A stretch of 64,000 nt of DNA from the NCBI RefSeq assembly GCF_027924405.1, contig NZ_AP026978.1, positions 1,364,001 through 1,428,000 on the forward strand, in the 5' to 3' direction. This DNA is from Nocardia sputorum. GTDB lineage: Bacteria; Actinomycetota; Actinomycetes; Mycobacteriales; Mycobacteriaceae. Below, one piece after another: positions 47,432 to 56,423 of this stretch. Each line of letters begins with the position of its first letter. The first letter of the stretch is position 1. The position numbers and the translations under genes were made by a program. The notes under the pieces are model-generated. The model made no database searches. It was given only the letters and a program-made list of their open reading frames with translations, and had not been told where the DNA came from.

Positions 47432-48256
47432 TCAGCGCCACCAGGTGTCGAGCGGGGTCACCGGAACGGTGCGCTTGTGCCGGGTGTTGCGGAAGATGGT
47501 CTCCAGTCGTTCGGCGACCTTCCGCGTGACTTCGTTGCCCTCCAGGTAGTCGTCGATCTCGCTGTAGCGCAGTCCGAGCGCCTCCTCGTCGGGCAGGGCG
47601 GGCCGGTCGTCTTCCAGATCGGCGGTGGGCACCTTCGACCAGATGCTGGCCGGCGCGCCGAGTTCCTGGAGCAGGGCGGCGCCTTGGCGCTTGGTGAGAC
47701 CGGTGAGCGGGGTCAGGTCGACGCCGCCGTCGCCGTACTTGGTGAAGAATCCGGTGACCGCCTCGGCCGCGTGGTCGGTGCCGACCACGAGCAGGTTCTC
47801 CTGTCCGGCCAGCGCGTATTGGAGCACCATGCGCTCGCGCGCTTTGATGTTGCCGCGCACGAAATCTCGCAGCCGGTCCACCTGCAACGCCGACGCCGCC
47901 TCCGCGGCCGCGGCGTTCGCGCTGGGCCGGACGTTCACCACGACCTGCCGGTCGGGCCGGACGAACGTCAGCGCGGTGCGCGCGTCGGCCTCGTCGGCCT
48001 GCACGCCGTAGGGCAGCCGGACGGCGAGGAAGGTCGCGTCCACGTCCTCGTCCCGCAGTTCCTCGACCGCGAGCTGGCACAGCCGTCCGGCCAGCGCGCT
48101 GTCCTGCCCGCCGCTGATGCCGAGGACGTAACCTCGTGCGGGGGTGGCGTTCAGATAATCCTTGAGGAAATCGATCCTCCGGCGGATCTCCTTCTTCGGT
48201 TCGATCGTGGGCTGGACACCCAATTCACTGATGATCTGTTCGCGCAGGTTCCCCAT
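47432..48256 (-). CDS. nadE: NH3-dependent NAD(+) synthetase NadE
   Basis: A 274-residue NadE of the ammonia-dependent, E. coli/Bacillus type. ATP-pyrophosphatase P-loop [15 protein letters not shown] near residue 45, [20 protein letters not shown], and C-terminal [15 protein letters not shown] are all diagnostic. It makes NAD from deamido-NAD. ATG at 48256 gives the standard start MGNLREQI; the longer open frame upstream overlaps the TetR gene. It lies 22 bp after that TetR gene. Confidence 0.93.
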   Translation of the reverse strand: MGNLREQIISELGVQPTIEPKKEIRRRIDFLKDYLNATPARGYVLGISGGQDSALAGRLCQLAVEELRDEDVDATFLAVRLPYGVQADEADARTALTFVRPDRQVVVNVRPSANAAAAEAASALQVDRLRDFVRGNIKARERMVLQYALAGQENLLVVGTDHAAEAVTGFFTKYGDGGVDLTPLTGLTKRQGAALLQELGAPASIWSKVPTADLEDDRPALPDEEALGLRYSEIDDYLEGNEVTRKVAERLETIFRNTRHKRTVPVTPLDTWWR

Positions 48257-48278
48257 GGCGCCCGAGTCTACTGGCGAT

Positions 48279-48938
48279 TCAGGAGGCGACAATGCGCCGA
48301 ACGACGTGCTCCCAGTTGTCGCCGATCTGCTCGCGGGTGTAGCCCAGCACCTGCATCTGGTGCATGACCAGCGCGGCGCCCAGCATCGCCAGGAGTGCGT
48401 CGGCGATGAGCCTGGCATCCCCGGGCGCGCCTGCCTGCCGCAGCAGCATCACGACGTGTGCGCGCAGCAATCCGTACGGCCCGCCCGAGTAACGGTCACC
48501 CGCTTCGCCGAGTTCGGCGGCGCGGTGCAATTCGCCTTCCACCTCGATGTCCAGCAGCCGGGCCCGCCCGAAGGCGACCAGCCGCTCCACCGGCGGTGCG
48601 CCGGGGCCGAGCGGCGGCGGCCCGAAGATGAACGACTCCTGGTACTTCTGCTCGGAATGGTCCAGCAGCGCGAGCATCAGGCCGGATCTGCTGCCGAATC
48701 GGCGGAACACCGTGCCCTTGCCGACCCCGGCGCGTTTGGCCAGCGCGTCCATGGTGAGGCTGTCCACGCCTTGCTCGCGCACCAGCTGCTGCGCCGCGTC
48801 CAGCAGCAGCCGCCGGTTGCGGGCCGCGTCGGCGCGCTCGGCGGGCTCGGACGTGCCGGGCAGCGGCGCGCCGACGTCGACCAGCCGGCGCGAGCCGTCG
48901 GCGGACGCGTCGGGTGTGGGGTAGTTCACAGCGCTCAC
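48279..48938 (-). CDS. TetR-family regulator
   Basis: A 219-residue regulator: about 35 flexible residues, HTH domain ([21 protein letters not shown]), and alpha-helical ligand domain. GTG at 48938 lies 6 bp after GGAG. It is divergent from the FMN reductase gene, with two palindromes in the gap, so it probably controls that gene and perhaps nadE downstream. Confidence 0.88.
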   Translation of the reverse strand: MSAVNYPTPDASADGSRRLVDVGAPLPGTSEPAERADAARNRRLLLDAAQQLVREQGVDSLTMDALAKRAGVGKGTVFRRFGSRSGLMLALLDHSEQKYQESFIFGPPPLGPGAPPVERLVAFGRARLLDIEVEGELHRAAELGEAGDRYSGGPYGLLRAHVVMLLRQAGAPGDARLIADALLAMLGAALVMHQMQVLGYTREQIGDNWEHVVRRIVAS

Positions 48939-48959
48939 GCCGACTCCGCGGGAAGTAAT

Positions 48960-49003
48960 CGGACCATGGTCCGGTTAGTGTGTGGTGAACGTACGGACAC
49001 CAC
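48960..49003. promoter_or_regulatory. Two palindromic operators between TetR and FMN reductase genes
   Basis: CGGACCATGGTCCG (48960-48973) is a perfect 14-bp palindrome. A second, 22-bp dyad at 48982-49003 has the form GTGGTG-N2-CGTACG-N2-CACCAC. They lie between the divergent starts at 48938 and 49028 and are likely binding sites of the adjacent TetR protein. Confidence 0.7.
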
Positions 49004-49027
49004 CTCATCAGTACACCAGGAGTCGTC

Positions 49028-49597
49028 ATGAGTCAGACCCGCATTCTCGCACTCGTCGGTAGCCTGCGCGCCGCCTCCGTCAACCGGCGACTGGCCGAGG
49101 CCGCGGCGCACACCGCGCCGGAGGGTGTCGAGGTCACCCTCTACGAGGGACTCGCCGACATTCCGTTCTACAACGAGGACATCGACGTGCCCGGCTCCGT
49201 GCCCGCGGCCGCCCAGGCGCTGCGCGACGCGGTCGCCGAGGCGAACGGCCTGCTGGTGGTGACGCCGGAGTACAACGGCACGCTGTCGGCGGTGCTGAAG
49301 AACGCGATCGACTGGGCCTCGCGTCCGTACGGCGCCGGGGCCATCAAAGCCAAGCCCACCGCCGTGGTGAGCGCGTCGATCAGCCCGAACGCGGCCCAGT
49401 GGGCGCACGGCGACGCGGTCAAGGCGCTCGGCGTCGCGGGAGCGAAGGTGGTCGAGTCCGCGCATCTGCACTTCGGCGTGATCGGCGAGCGGTTCGGCGC
49501 CACGCACCCGCGCGACGACGCCGAGGCGCTGACCCAGCTGGCCGCCACCGTGCGCGATCTGGTCGAGGCCACGCGCGGCGAACTCGCGTCGGTGTAA
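49028..49597 (+). CDS. NADPH-dependent FMN reductase (quinone/azo reductase type)
   Basis: A 189-residue flavodoxin-like reductase: FMN phosphate loop LVGSLRAASVNRRLAE and the conserved PEYNGTLSAVLKNAIDWASR segment. It reduces flavins, quinones or related acceptors with NADPH. ATG at 49028 follows AGGAG. Likely induced by relief of the divergent TetR repressor on exposure to an electrophile or quinone; this is inference. Confidence 0.9.
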   Translation: MSQTRILALVGSLRAASVNRRLAEAAAHTAPEGVEVTLYEGLADIPFYNEDIDVPGSVPAAAQALRDAVAEANGLLVVTPEYNGTLSAVLKNAIDWASRPYGAGAIKAKPTAVVSASISPNAAQWAHGDAVKALGVAGAKVVESAHLHFGVIGERFGATHPRDDAEALTQLAATVRDLVEATRGELASV

Positions 49598-49776
49598 GCT
49601 CCATCTCCGGTCTCGGACGAGGGTCACCGCTCTGCATGCAGCGGTGGCCCTCTTCGTTTGCCCTGAGGTTTGCTGTAAGTATGCTGACACGCCGAAGAGT
49701 GATCTGCGCCACTGTTTGATCCTGAGGTGAATCGAGCGTACTGGTACTTCTCTCGATGGAATTTCACCAATGTGAC

Positions 49777-49824
49777 TCGCTACATGTCGTGTTGTAGGAA
49801 TCTGTCGGCCACTAGGTGTAGTGT
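49777..49824. promoter_or_regulatory. Tandem NrdR boxes upstream of nrdH
   Basis: Box 2 (49809-49824, CCACTAGGTGTAGTGT) differs from the NrdR consensus pattern only at the outer base. Box 1 (49777-49792, TCGCTACATGTCGTGT) is weaker. They are exactly 32 bp apart, the usual three-turn spacing of NrdR box pairs, and lie about 160 bp before nrdH. The 384-bp gap before nrdH (49598-49981) holds no gene. Confidence 0.75.
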
Positions 49825-49981
49825 CTTCGCTACTGGAAGACGGCGAGAGACCTCACTCGGTAGGAGTCGGCCACGCGTGGCTGATCAGGGGATTCGAGTC
49901 CGGCTCCAGGAGTTTGCGCAGCATACGTCGATCGTGCATTGCATACGGGTCAAGCTGTGGATCAGGCACAAGGAGAGAGGG

Positions 49982-50221
49982 ATGTCAATGACCGTCACCG
50001 TGTACACCAAGCCCGCTTGCGTCCAGTGCAACGCCACCTACAAGGCTCTCGACAAGGCCGGGGTGGACTACGAGGTCATCGACATCTCGGAGAACGACGA
50101 GGCGCGTGACTTCGTCATGGCACTCGGATACTTGCAGGCGCCGGTCGTGGTGGCCGGGGACGATCACTGGTCGGGCTTCCGGCCCGACCGCATCAAGTCG
50201 CTCGCGACCGTGGCGGCCTGA
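49982..50221 (+). CDS. nrdH: Glutaredoxin-like protein NrdH
   Basis: A 79-residue NrdH redoxin with active site CVQC in [16 protein letters not shown] and the WSGFRPDRI tail typical of the family. It reduces the class Ib ribonucleotide reductase using thioredoxin reductase. ATG at 49982 follows AAGGAGAG; a second ATG is two codons later. First gene of nrdHIE. Confidence 0.94.
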   Translation: MSMTVTVYTKPACVQCNATYKALDKAGVDYEVIDISENDEARDFVMALGYLQAPVVVAGDDHWSGFRPDRIKSLATVAA

Positions 50222-50274
50222 CGCTCCACCGCTTCCGGTTCGTCCGGGCTGCTCGCGAGAAGAGGAAGGCGACC

Positions 50275-50736
50275 ATGTCGGAGACGGCGGCGCTGGTCTA
50301 CTTCTCCAGCGCTTCGGAGAACACGCATCGCTTCGTCGAGAAGCTGGGCCTCCCGGCGACTCGCATACCACTGCACACCGCCGACTCACTGCGCGTCGAC
50401 GCACCGTACGTGCTGATCGTCCCCACCTATGGGGGCGGTCGGCACGTGCTCGGGGGCGATCGTTCCGACAAGGATTTCGTGCCGCGGCAGGTCGCCAAGT
50501 TCCTCAACGATCCGCACAACCGCGCGTTGCTGCGCGGGGTCATCGCGGCGGGCAACACGAACTTCGGCGACACCTTCTGCTACGCGGGCGACCTCATCGC
50601 GCGCAAGTGCGGGGTGCCGTATCTGTATCGCTTCGAACTCATGGGAACCGCTGAGGACGTCGAACGCGTCCGAGAGGGATTGGGATTGTTTTGGCAACAG
50701 CAACGACAGCACCGGCCGGAAAGACAGCTCGCTTAG
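50275..50736 (+). CDS. nrdI: Flavodoxin-like protein NrdI
   Basis: A 153-residue Nrd[17 protein letters not shown] phosphate loop, VPTYGGGRH, and [13 protein letters not shown], all characteristic. It supplies the oxidant for assembling the Mn cofactor in NrdF. Overlaps nrdE by 46 bp. Confidence 0.94.
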   Translation: MSETAALVYFSSASENTHRFVEKLGLPATRIPLHTADSLRVDAPYVLIVPTYGGGRHVLGGDRSDKDFVPRQVAKFLNDPHNRALLRGVIAAGNTNFGDTFCYAGDLIARKCGVPYLYRFELMGTAEDVERVREGLGLFWQQQRQHRPERQLA

Positions 50737-52880
50737 AGCAGCCCCCGGTCCGCGGCGCCGAAGCGGGCGAGGTCCTCGACTACCACGCCCTCAACGCGAT
50801 GCTGAACCTGTACGGTCCGAACGGGGAGATCCAGTTCGACAAGGACCGTGAGGCCGCCCACCAGTACTTCTTGCAGCACGTCAATCAGAACACCGTCTTC
50901 TTCCACAATCTGGACGAGAAGCTGGACTACCTGATCGACGAGAACTACTACGAGGCGGAAGTCATGGAGCAGTACAGCCGCGAGTTCATCAAGAAGCTGT
51001 TCCAGCAGGCCTACGCCAAGAAGTTCCGGTTCCCCACCTTCCTCGGCGCCTTCAAGTACTACACCTCGTACACGCTGAAGACCTTCGACGGCAAGCGCTA
51101 CCTGGAGCGCTTCGAGGACCGGGTGTGCATGGTCGCGCTCACGCTCGCCGCCGGTGACGAAGCGCTGGCGGGCAAGCTGGTCGACGAGATCATCGACGGC
51201 CGTTTCCAGCCGGCCACCCCGACCTTCCTGAACTCGGGCAAGAAGCAGCGCGGCGAGCCGGTGTCATGTTTTCTCCTTCGCATCGAGGACAACATGGAGT
51301 CCATCGGCCGCTCGATCAACTCCGCGTTGCAGCTGTCCAAGCGCGGCGGCGGGGTCGCGTTGCTGCTGAGCAACATCCGTGAGCACGGCGCGCCGATCAA
51401 GAAGATCGAGAACCAGAGCTCGGGCGTCATCCCGATCATGAAACTGCTCGAGGACTCGTTCTCCTACGCCAACCAGCTCGGCGCGCGGCAGGGCGCGGGC
51501 GCGGTCTACCTGCACGCGCATCATCCGGACATCTACCGGTTCCTGGACACCAAGCGGGAGAACGCGGACGAGAAGATCCGCATCAAGACGCTCTCGCTGG
51601 GCGTGGTCATCCCGGACATCACCTTCGAGCTGGCCAAGAAGAACGAGGACATGTACCTGTTCTCGCCCTACGACGTGGAGCGCATCTACGGCAAGCCGTT
51701 CGCCGACATCGACGTCACCGAGAAGTACTACGAGATGGTCGACGACAAGCGCATCCGCAAGTCGAAGATCAAGGCGCGCGAGTTCTTCCAGACCATCGCC
51801 GAGCTGCAGTTCGAGTCCGGGTATCCGTACATCATGTTCGAGGACACGGTGAACCGGGCCAACCCGATCGCGGGCAAGATCACCCACTCCAACCTGTGCT
51901 CGGAGATCCTGCAGGTCTCCACGCCGTCGGAGTTCAACGACGACCTGTCCTATGCCAAGGTGGGCAAGGACATCTCCTGCAACCTCGGATCGCTGAACAT
52001 CGCCAAGACGATGGACTCGCCCGATTTCGCGCAGACCATCGAGGTGGCCATCCGGGCGCTGACCGCGGTGTCGGACCAGACCCACATCTACTCGGTGCCG
52101 TCCATCGAGCAGGGCAACAACTCCTCGCACGCCATCGGCCTCGGGCAGATGAACTTGCACGGTTACCTTGCGCGCGAACGGATCCACTACGGGTCCGAAG
52201 AGGGCATCGACTTCACGAACATCTACTTCTACACCGTGGTCTACCACGCCATCCGGGCGTCGAACCGGATCGCGATCGAGCGCGGCGCCTACTTCGGCGG
52301 CTTCCCCGAATCGAAGTACGCCAGCGGTGAGTACTTCGACAAGTACACCGAGCAGGTGTGGGAGCCGAAGACCGATCGCGTCCGGCAGCTGTTCGCCGAC
52401 GCGGACGTGCACATCCCGACCCAGGACGACTGGCGTGAGCTGAAGGCATCGGTCATGGAGCACGGCATCTACAACCAGAACCTGCAGGCGGTCCCGCCGA
52501 CCGGGTCGATCTCCTACATCAATCACTCCACCAGCTCCATCCACCCGGTGGCGTCGAAGATCGAGATCCGCAAGGAAGGCAAGATCGGGCGGGTCTACTA
52601 CCCGGCGCCCTACATGACCAACGACAACCTCGAGTACTACGAGGACGCCTACGAGATCGGCTACGAGAAGATCATCGACACCTACGCCGCGGCCACGCAG
52701 CACGTGGACCAGGGACTGTCGCTGACGTTGTTCTTCAAGGACTCCGCCACCACGCGCGACCTCAACCGCGCCCAGATCTACGCCTGGCGCAAGGGCATCA
52801 AGACCCTCTACTACATCCGCCTGCGCCAGATGGCGCTGGAGGGAACCGAAGTCGAAGGTTGCGTCTCCTGCATGCTGTAG
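50691..52880 (+). CDS. nrdE: Class Ib ribonucleotide reductase large subunit NrdE
   Basis: A 729-residue alpha subunit. Key parts are the redox Cys near [10 protein letters not shown], the NLCSEI active-site block with the thiyl-radical Cys, [17 protein letters not shown], and the flexible C-terminal thiol pair CVSCML that NrdH reduces. TTG at 50691 inside nrdI is the best start; the next Met is about 36 codons later and would cut conserved sequence. The small subunit gene nrdF is not in this window. Confidence 0.95.
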   Translation: MATATTAPAGKTARLEQPPVRGAEAGEVLDYHALNAMLNLYGPNGEIQFDKDREAAHQYFLQHVNQNTVFFHNLDEKLDYLIDENYYEAEVMEQYSREFIKKLFQQAYAKKFRFPTFLGAFKYYTSYTLKTFDGKRYLERFEDRVCMVALTLAAGDEALAGKLVDEIIDGRFQPATPTFLNSGKKQRGEPVSCFLLRIEDNMESIGRSINSALQLSKRGGGVALLLSNIREHGAPIKKIENQSSGVIPIMKLLEDSFSYANQLGARQGAGAVYLHAHHPDIYRFLDTKRENADEKIRIKTLSLGVVIPDITFELAKKNEDMYLFSPYDVERIYGKPFADIDVTEKYYEMVDDKRIRKSKIKAREFFQTIAELQFESGYPYIMFEDTVNRANPIAGKITHSNLCSEILQVSTPSEFNDDLSYAKVGKDISCNLGSLNIAKTMDSPDFAQTIEVAIRALTAVSDQTHIYSVPSIEQGNNSSHAIGLGQMNLHGYLARERIHYGSEEGIDFTNIYFYTVVYHAIRASNRIAIERGAYFGGFPESKYASGEYFDKYTEQVWEPKTDRVRQLFADADVHIPTQDDWRELKASVMEHGIYNQNLQAVPPTGSISYINHSTSSIHPVASKIEIRKEGKIGRVYYPAPYMTNDNLEYYEDAYEIGYEKIIDTYAAATQHVDQGLSLTLFFKDSATTRDLNRAQIYAWRKGIKTLYYIRLRQMALEGTEVEGCVSCML

Positions 52881-52890
52881 GTCCGTAGCG

Positions 52891-52921
52891 GACAGGGGCC
52901 TCCTACCCGGAGGCCCCTGTC
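52891..52921 (+). terminator. Terminator of nrdHIE
   Basis: Perfect 13-bp arms (52891-52903 and 52909-52921, GACAGGGGCCTCC and complement) with a TACCC loop, 10 bp after the nrdE stop codon. Followed by GCATTCTC. Confidence 0.85.
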
Positions 52922-53036
52922 GCATTCTCCGGTCACCGGGATCGCGCTCGGCCCAGCTCCGCCGCCTCGGTTCCCCACAATGTGCTGGGAGCCGACCGCG
53001 TCTGGAATAAGCTGGGGCAGAAGCGATCCGGTAGTG

Positions 53037-53873
53037 ATGGGAACGACGATGACCGATCTCGGCGGCGACGGGCAGCCGCTCCGGCCGATTCACGACGCGA
53101 GCGTGCCGAGCAGTGCGCGGATATACGACTACGTCCTGGGCGGGAAAGACCACTATCAGGTGGATCGCGACGCGGCCGAGAAAGTCATCGCGGCGTTTCC
53201 GACCACCCGGGTCGCGGCTCGGCAGAACCGGCTTTTCATGCACCGCGCGGTGAACGCGCTCACCGCGCTGGGCGTGACACAGTTCCTCGACATCGGCACC
53301 GGCATCCCCACCGAGCCGAACCTGCACCAGGTAGCGCAGGCGCCGGCGCCCGAAGCGCGGGTGGTCTACGTGGACAACGACCCGATCGTGCTGTCCCACG
53401 CCCGCGCCTTGCTCACCGGCACGCCGGAGGGGCGCACCGCGTACGTCGACGCCGACCTGAAGGACCCCGAGGCGATCCTGTCGGCGCCCGAACTCCACGA
53501 CACACTGGACCTGAAGCGTCCGGTAGCGCTGAGCCTGGTCGCCGTGCTGCACTTCCTGTCCGACGACCAGGACCCCTACGGCATCGTCGAGACCTTGCTG
53601 GATGCCCTCGCGCCGGGTTCGTTCCTCGTCGTCTCGCATATCACCGCCGACCTCGAACCGGAGATGATCACCGAGGCGCTGAACGTGTACCGGCAGAGCG
53701 GGGTCTACGCCCAGACCCGCACGCGAGACGAATTCGCCCGCTTCTTCAGCGGGTTGGATCTACTGGACCCGGGCATCGTCATCACCAACCAATGGCGTCC
53801 GCAGGGCGAGTCACCATCCTGGCTCGACGCGCAAGTGAACTGCTGGAGCGCCGTCGGGCGCAAGCTGGGTTGA
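53037..53873 (+). CDS. DUF574-type SAM-dependent methyltransferase
   Basis: A 278-residue protein of the DUF574/Methyltransf_19 family, abundant in actinobacteria. It has the family start ARIYDYVLGGKDHYQVD, RQNRLFMHRAV, SAM site FLDIGTGIPTEPNLH and VVYVDNDPIVLSHA. Substrates are unknown. ATG at 53037 or 53049 both fit; no strong SD for either. Confidence 0.85.
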   Translation: MGTTMTDLGGDGQPLRPIHDASVPSSARIYDYVLGGKDHYQVDRDAAEKVIAAFPTTRVAARQNRLFMHRAVNALTALGVTQFLDIGTGIPTEPNLHQVAQAPAPEARVVYVDNDPIVLSHARALLTGTPEGRTAYVDADLKDPEAILSAPELHDTLDLKRPVALSLVAVLHFLSDDQDPYGIVETLLDALAPGSFLVVSHITADLEPEMITEALNVYRQSGVYAQTRTRDEFARFFSGLDLLDPGIVITNQWRPQGESPSWLDAQVNCWSAVGRKLG

Positions 53874-53886
53874 TCATGTGATCAAC
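53869..53886. terminator. Palindrome holding both convergent stop codons
   Basis: GTTGATCA and TGATCAAC arms with a 2-nt centre. The TGA of the methyltransferase gene and the TGA of the convergent oxidoreductase gene lie in opposite arms. Confidence 0.5.
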
Positions 53887-54874
53887 TCAAGGCCGGGAGC
53901 ACTTCGCGTTCGAAGAGTTCGATGCCCGAGGTGTCGTAGGCGGACTCGGGGAAGTTGAAGATGGCGTAGCCGAGGCCGAGATCGGCGACTCGGCGCAGGT
54001 TCGCCACGATCTGCTCCGGGGTGCCGGTGGCGGCGCCGCTGTTGTACAGCTGGGCGAAGTAGGATTCGGTCGCGTCGGTGCCGATGACGGGCGTCAGGCG
54101 GGCCTTCAACGCCGCGAGACGATCGTCGACTTCGGCCTGGGTCGAGCCGATGACGACGTTGAAGTTGGCACTGCGGATGATCGCGTCGAAGTCGGTGCCG
54201 ACGTCGGCGCAGTGCGCGCGCAGCACCTCGGACTTGTGGGTGAACTCCTCGGGATTGCCGCTGAAGTTGGTGTATTGCGCGTACTTCGCGGCGATGCGCA
54301 GCGTCTTCTTCTCGCCGCCGCCTGCGATCCACAGCGGGATACCATTCTCCTGCAGCGGAAGTGGACGCACGATCGCGCCGTCGAGCTGGTAGTACTTGCC
54401 GTCGAGGGTGGCCGAACCACTGGTCCACGCCTGCCGGAAGATCTGCACACCCTCGTCGAGGCGGCCGAGCCGTTCGCCCGCGGATGGGAAGCCGTAGCCG
54501 TAGGCGCGCCACTCGTGTTCGTACCAGCCACCGCCGATGCCCATCTCGACGCGTCCGCCGGAGATCAGGTCGACCGTCGCGGCCACCTTCGCGAGGTAGG
54601 CCGGGTTGCGGTAGCTGATCGCGGTACACATCTGACCGAGGCGGATGCGCGAGGTGGTCGCGGCGAAGGCCGACATCAGCGTCCACGCTTCGTGCGTCGC
54701 CTCCTCGGTGGGGACCGGGACGGTGTGGAAGTGGTCGTACACCCACAGCGATTCCCACGCCGGGTTCGCGTCGGCGCGCTGGGCGAGGTCTCGCATCACC
54801 CCCCATTGGTCTGCCGGGTCGATGCCCACCAGATCGAGCCGCCAGCCCTGCGGGATGAAGATGCCGAAGCGCAC
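53882..54874 (-). CDS. LLM-class F420-dependent oxidoreductase
   Basis: A 330-residue luciferase-like (TIM barrel) oxidoreductase, starting RFGIFIPQGWRLDLVG and with WESLWVYDHFHTVP, the F420-binding region GIGGGWYEHEWRAYGYGFP and repeated GIPLWIAGGGEKKTLR segments typical of the F420-dependent group. It reduces or oxidises a small molecule using F420. GTG at 54874 lies 6 bp after AAGGAG; a longer frame upstream has no such SD. Substrate unknown. Confidence 0.85.
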   Translation of the reverse strand: MRFGIFIPQGWRLDLVGIDPADQWGVMRDLAQRADANPAWESLWVYDHFHTVPVPTEEATHEAWTLMSAFAATTSRIRLGQMCTAISYRNPAYLAKVAATVDLISGGRVEMGIGGGWYEHEWRAYGYGFPSAGERLGRLDEGVQIFRQAWTSGSATLDGKYYQLDGAIVRPLPLQENGIPLWIAGGGEKKTLRIAAKYAQYTNFSGNPEEFTHKSEVLRAHCADVGTDFDAIIRSANFNVVIGSTQAEVDDRLAALKARLTPVIGTDATESYFAQLYNSGAATGTPEQIVANLRRVADLGLGYAIFNFPESAYDTSGIELFEREVLPALS

Positions 54875-55019
54875 GAATATCTCCTTCGTGTGTACCCGAA
54901 CCGCCACGGCGAACGCCGCGGCTTCGTACCTCACTGTTACCAGTCCACTGCGGTCTGGCAACCGTTCGGCGCTCGGCGCACCGAATTCCGGCCGTGTGCG
55001 GCGGAACCCATCGGCGCTA

Positions 55020-55296
55020 CCACCAGATAGTTGCGAGCCAGGTCGCCACCAGCGTGAGAAGGAGCAGCAGGAGATCCAACCCGATCACATCGCGTTCGCC
55101 CCGGCTCCGATGCAGCGCGAGCCCGCCCACCTGGATCAGTGCGAGCCCGGCGGCTGCCGCGACCGCCGCGATGCCGGTGGGTGGCGGCAGGACGAGTCCG
55201 AGCGTCCAGCACACCGACGAGGCGCACGAATCCCAGCGACACCGCACCGATCCAGCCCATCGGCCGCAGCCGGTCTGCCGACCGCACCACCTTGAT
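55020..55296 (-). pseudogene. Frameshifted DoxX-family relic
   Basis: Minus-strand reading gives a DoxX-like C-terminal half in two frames: RLRPMGWIGAVSLGFVRLVG (55296 to about 55209), then after a frameshift LGLVLPPPTGIAAVAAAAGL and ALIQVGGLALHRSRGE followed by a hydrophobic helix to about 55020. The expected first helix is missing. Read as a pseudogene. Confidence 0.6.
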
Positions 55297-55447
55297 CCCG
55301 CACGCGGTCGCTCGCCGCCCATCGCGCGGCGAACGACAAGCGGCAATGCTGAGAACGCGCATGGTTTTCGGTGTTTTTCCGGAAATGCTGCGCGTTGATG
55401 AAATCCGCTGGCGGCACAGGGGCTGAATGTCGCACGCTGGAAATCGT

Positions 55448-55987
55448 ATGAACGAAGAAAGAAGACATCCGCATAATCGAAGGCAGCCTCGACTCGGCAT
55501 CGATTTCGGCCGAGTGATCCAAGGGGCCGCTCTGGCCCCCGGCGACGAGGACACGGTGTTCCTCTCCGGCGGGCTCGAGGAGGCGCTGCGCACGCCGCCC
55601 AGCGCGGGCGCTTTCGACGTATTGCCGCGCCTGGTCCGGCGCTTCGAGGGCCGGGCGTGGATCATCTCGAAGTGCGGTCCCCGGATCGAGGAGCGCACTC
55701 GCCAGTGGCTCGACCACCACGACTTCTACGACCGGACCGGGATCGCACGCGACAATGTGCGCTTCTGCCGTGCGCGGGCGGACAAGGCGGTGCACTGCGC
55801 CGAACTCGGCATCACGCACATGATCGATGACCGCCTCGACGTGCACCGCGTCCTGCGTGATCTCGTGTCGCACCGGCTCCTGTTCGGCGCGCAATCCGAG
55901 CCGATTCCCGACTGGGTGCGCCACGTCCCGAGCTGGAATGACGTGGAGCGCGCCGTGCTGGAGACTATGCCGCCGGTGCGCTCGTAG
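55448..55987 (+). CDS. HAD-like protein
   Basis: A 179-residue protein with features of the HAD fold: N-terminal strand LGIDFGRVIQG (candidate nucleophile Asp), the strand WIISKCGPRIEE (motif II-like Ser), and HMIDDRLDVHRVL (motif IV acidic pair). The canonical DxDxT reads DFGRV, so the general-acid Asp is missing and phosphatase activity is uncertain. An alternative start lies 21 bp upstream. Function unknown. Confidence 0.65.
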   Translation: MNEERRHPHNRRQPRLGIDFGRVIQGAALAPGDEDTVFLSGGLEEALRTPPSAGAFDVLPRLVRRFEGRAWIISKCGPRIEERTRQWLDHHDFYDRTGIARDNVRFCRARADKAVHCAELGITHMIDDRLDVHRVLRDLVSHRLLFGAQSEPIPDWVRHVPSWNDVERAVLETMPPVRS

Positions 55988-55998
55988 TCCGGCATGAG

Positions 55999-56040
55999 GC
56001 AGGGCACCCGCCGCCGGCTCGGTCCTCGGCGGCACCCTGC
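55999..56040 (+). terminator. Stem-loop after the HAD-like gene, in a gene-free gap
   Basis: GCAGGG pairs with CCCTGC, with an inner CGCCG/CGGCG stem, 11 bp after the stop codon. No T-run. The rest of the 436-bp gap to the kinase gene (to 56423) shows no gene. Confidence 0.5.
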
Positions 56041-56423
56041 GCATCGAAGGTGCTACCGGCCCACGCAGATCGGTGCAATCGATTCGATGTCGGACGGGCC
56101 CTCAGGGCAGATGGCCCGGCCTCCGAGGGTTGCTGGACGGCCGGTTTTCCGGGGTTGGCCGTAGACGTAGAGGTACACTGAATTCACACAGGTTGCTGGT
56201 GGTTTTCTGGGGCGCGATTCGCGTACTCGCGCCGGTGACACGGCAGTGCCCGGCCGCTTATCTGCCGGCATGAGCATGGTTGGGAAATCCGCACGCCACA
56301 GCAGCGCCGACGCTCGATTGTCCGGTCCCGGATATCTCACGAGTGTGCGGCTACCGCTCGGGCGCGGATCGGAATGCAAGCGAGTACACCGTTTGCCAGT
56401 CGGGGTGGTCACGGGACGGCGCA

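Noticed and set aside
49850..49920. tRNA-like GATTCGAGTCC segment
   Set aside because: The T-stem does not pair and no cloverleaf can be drawn around it.
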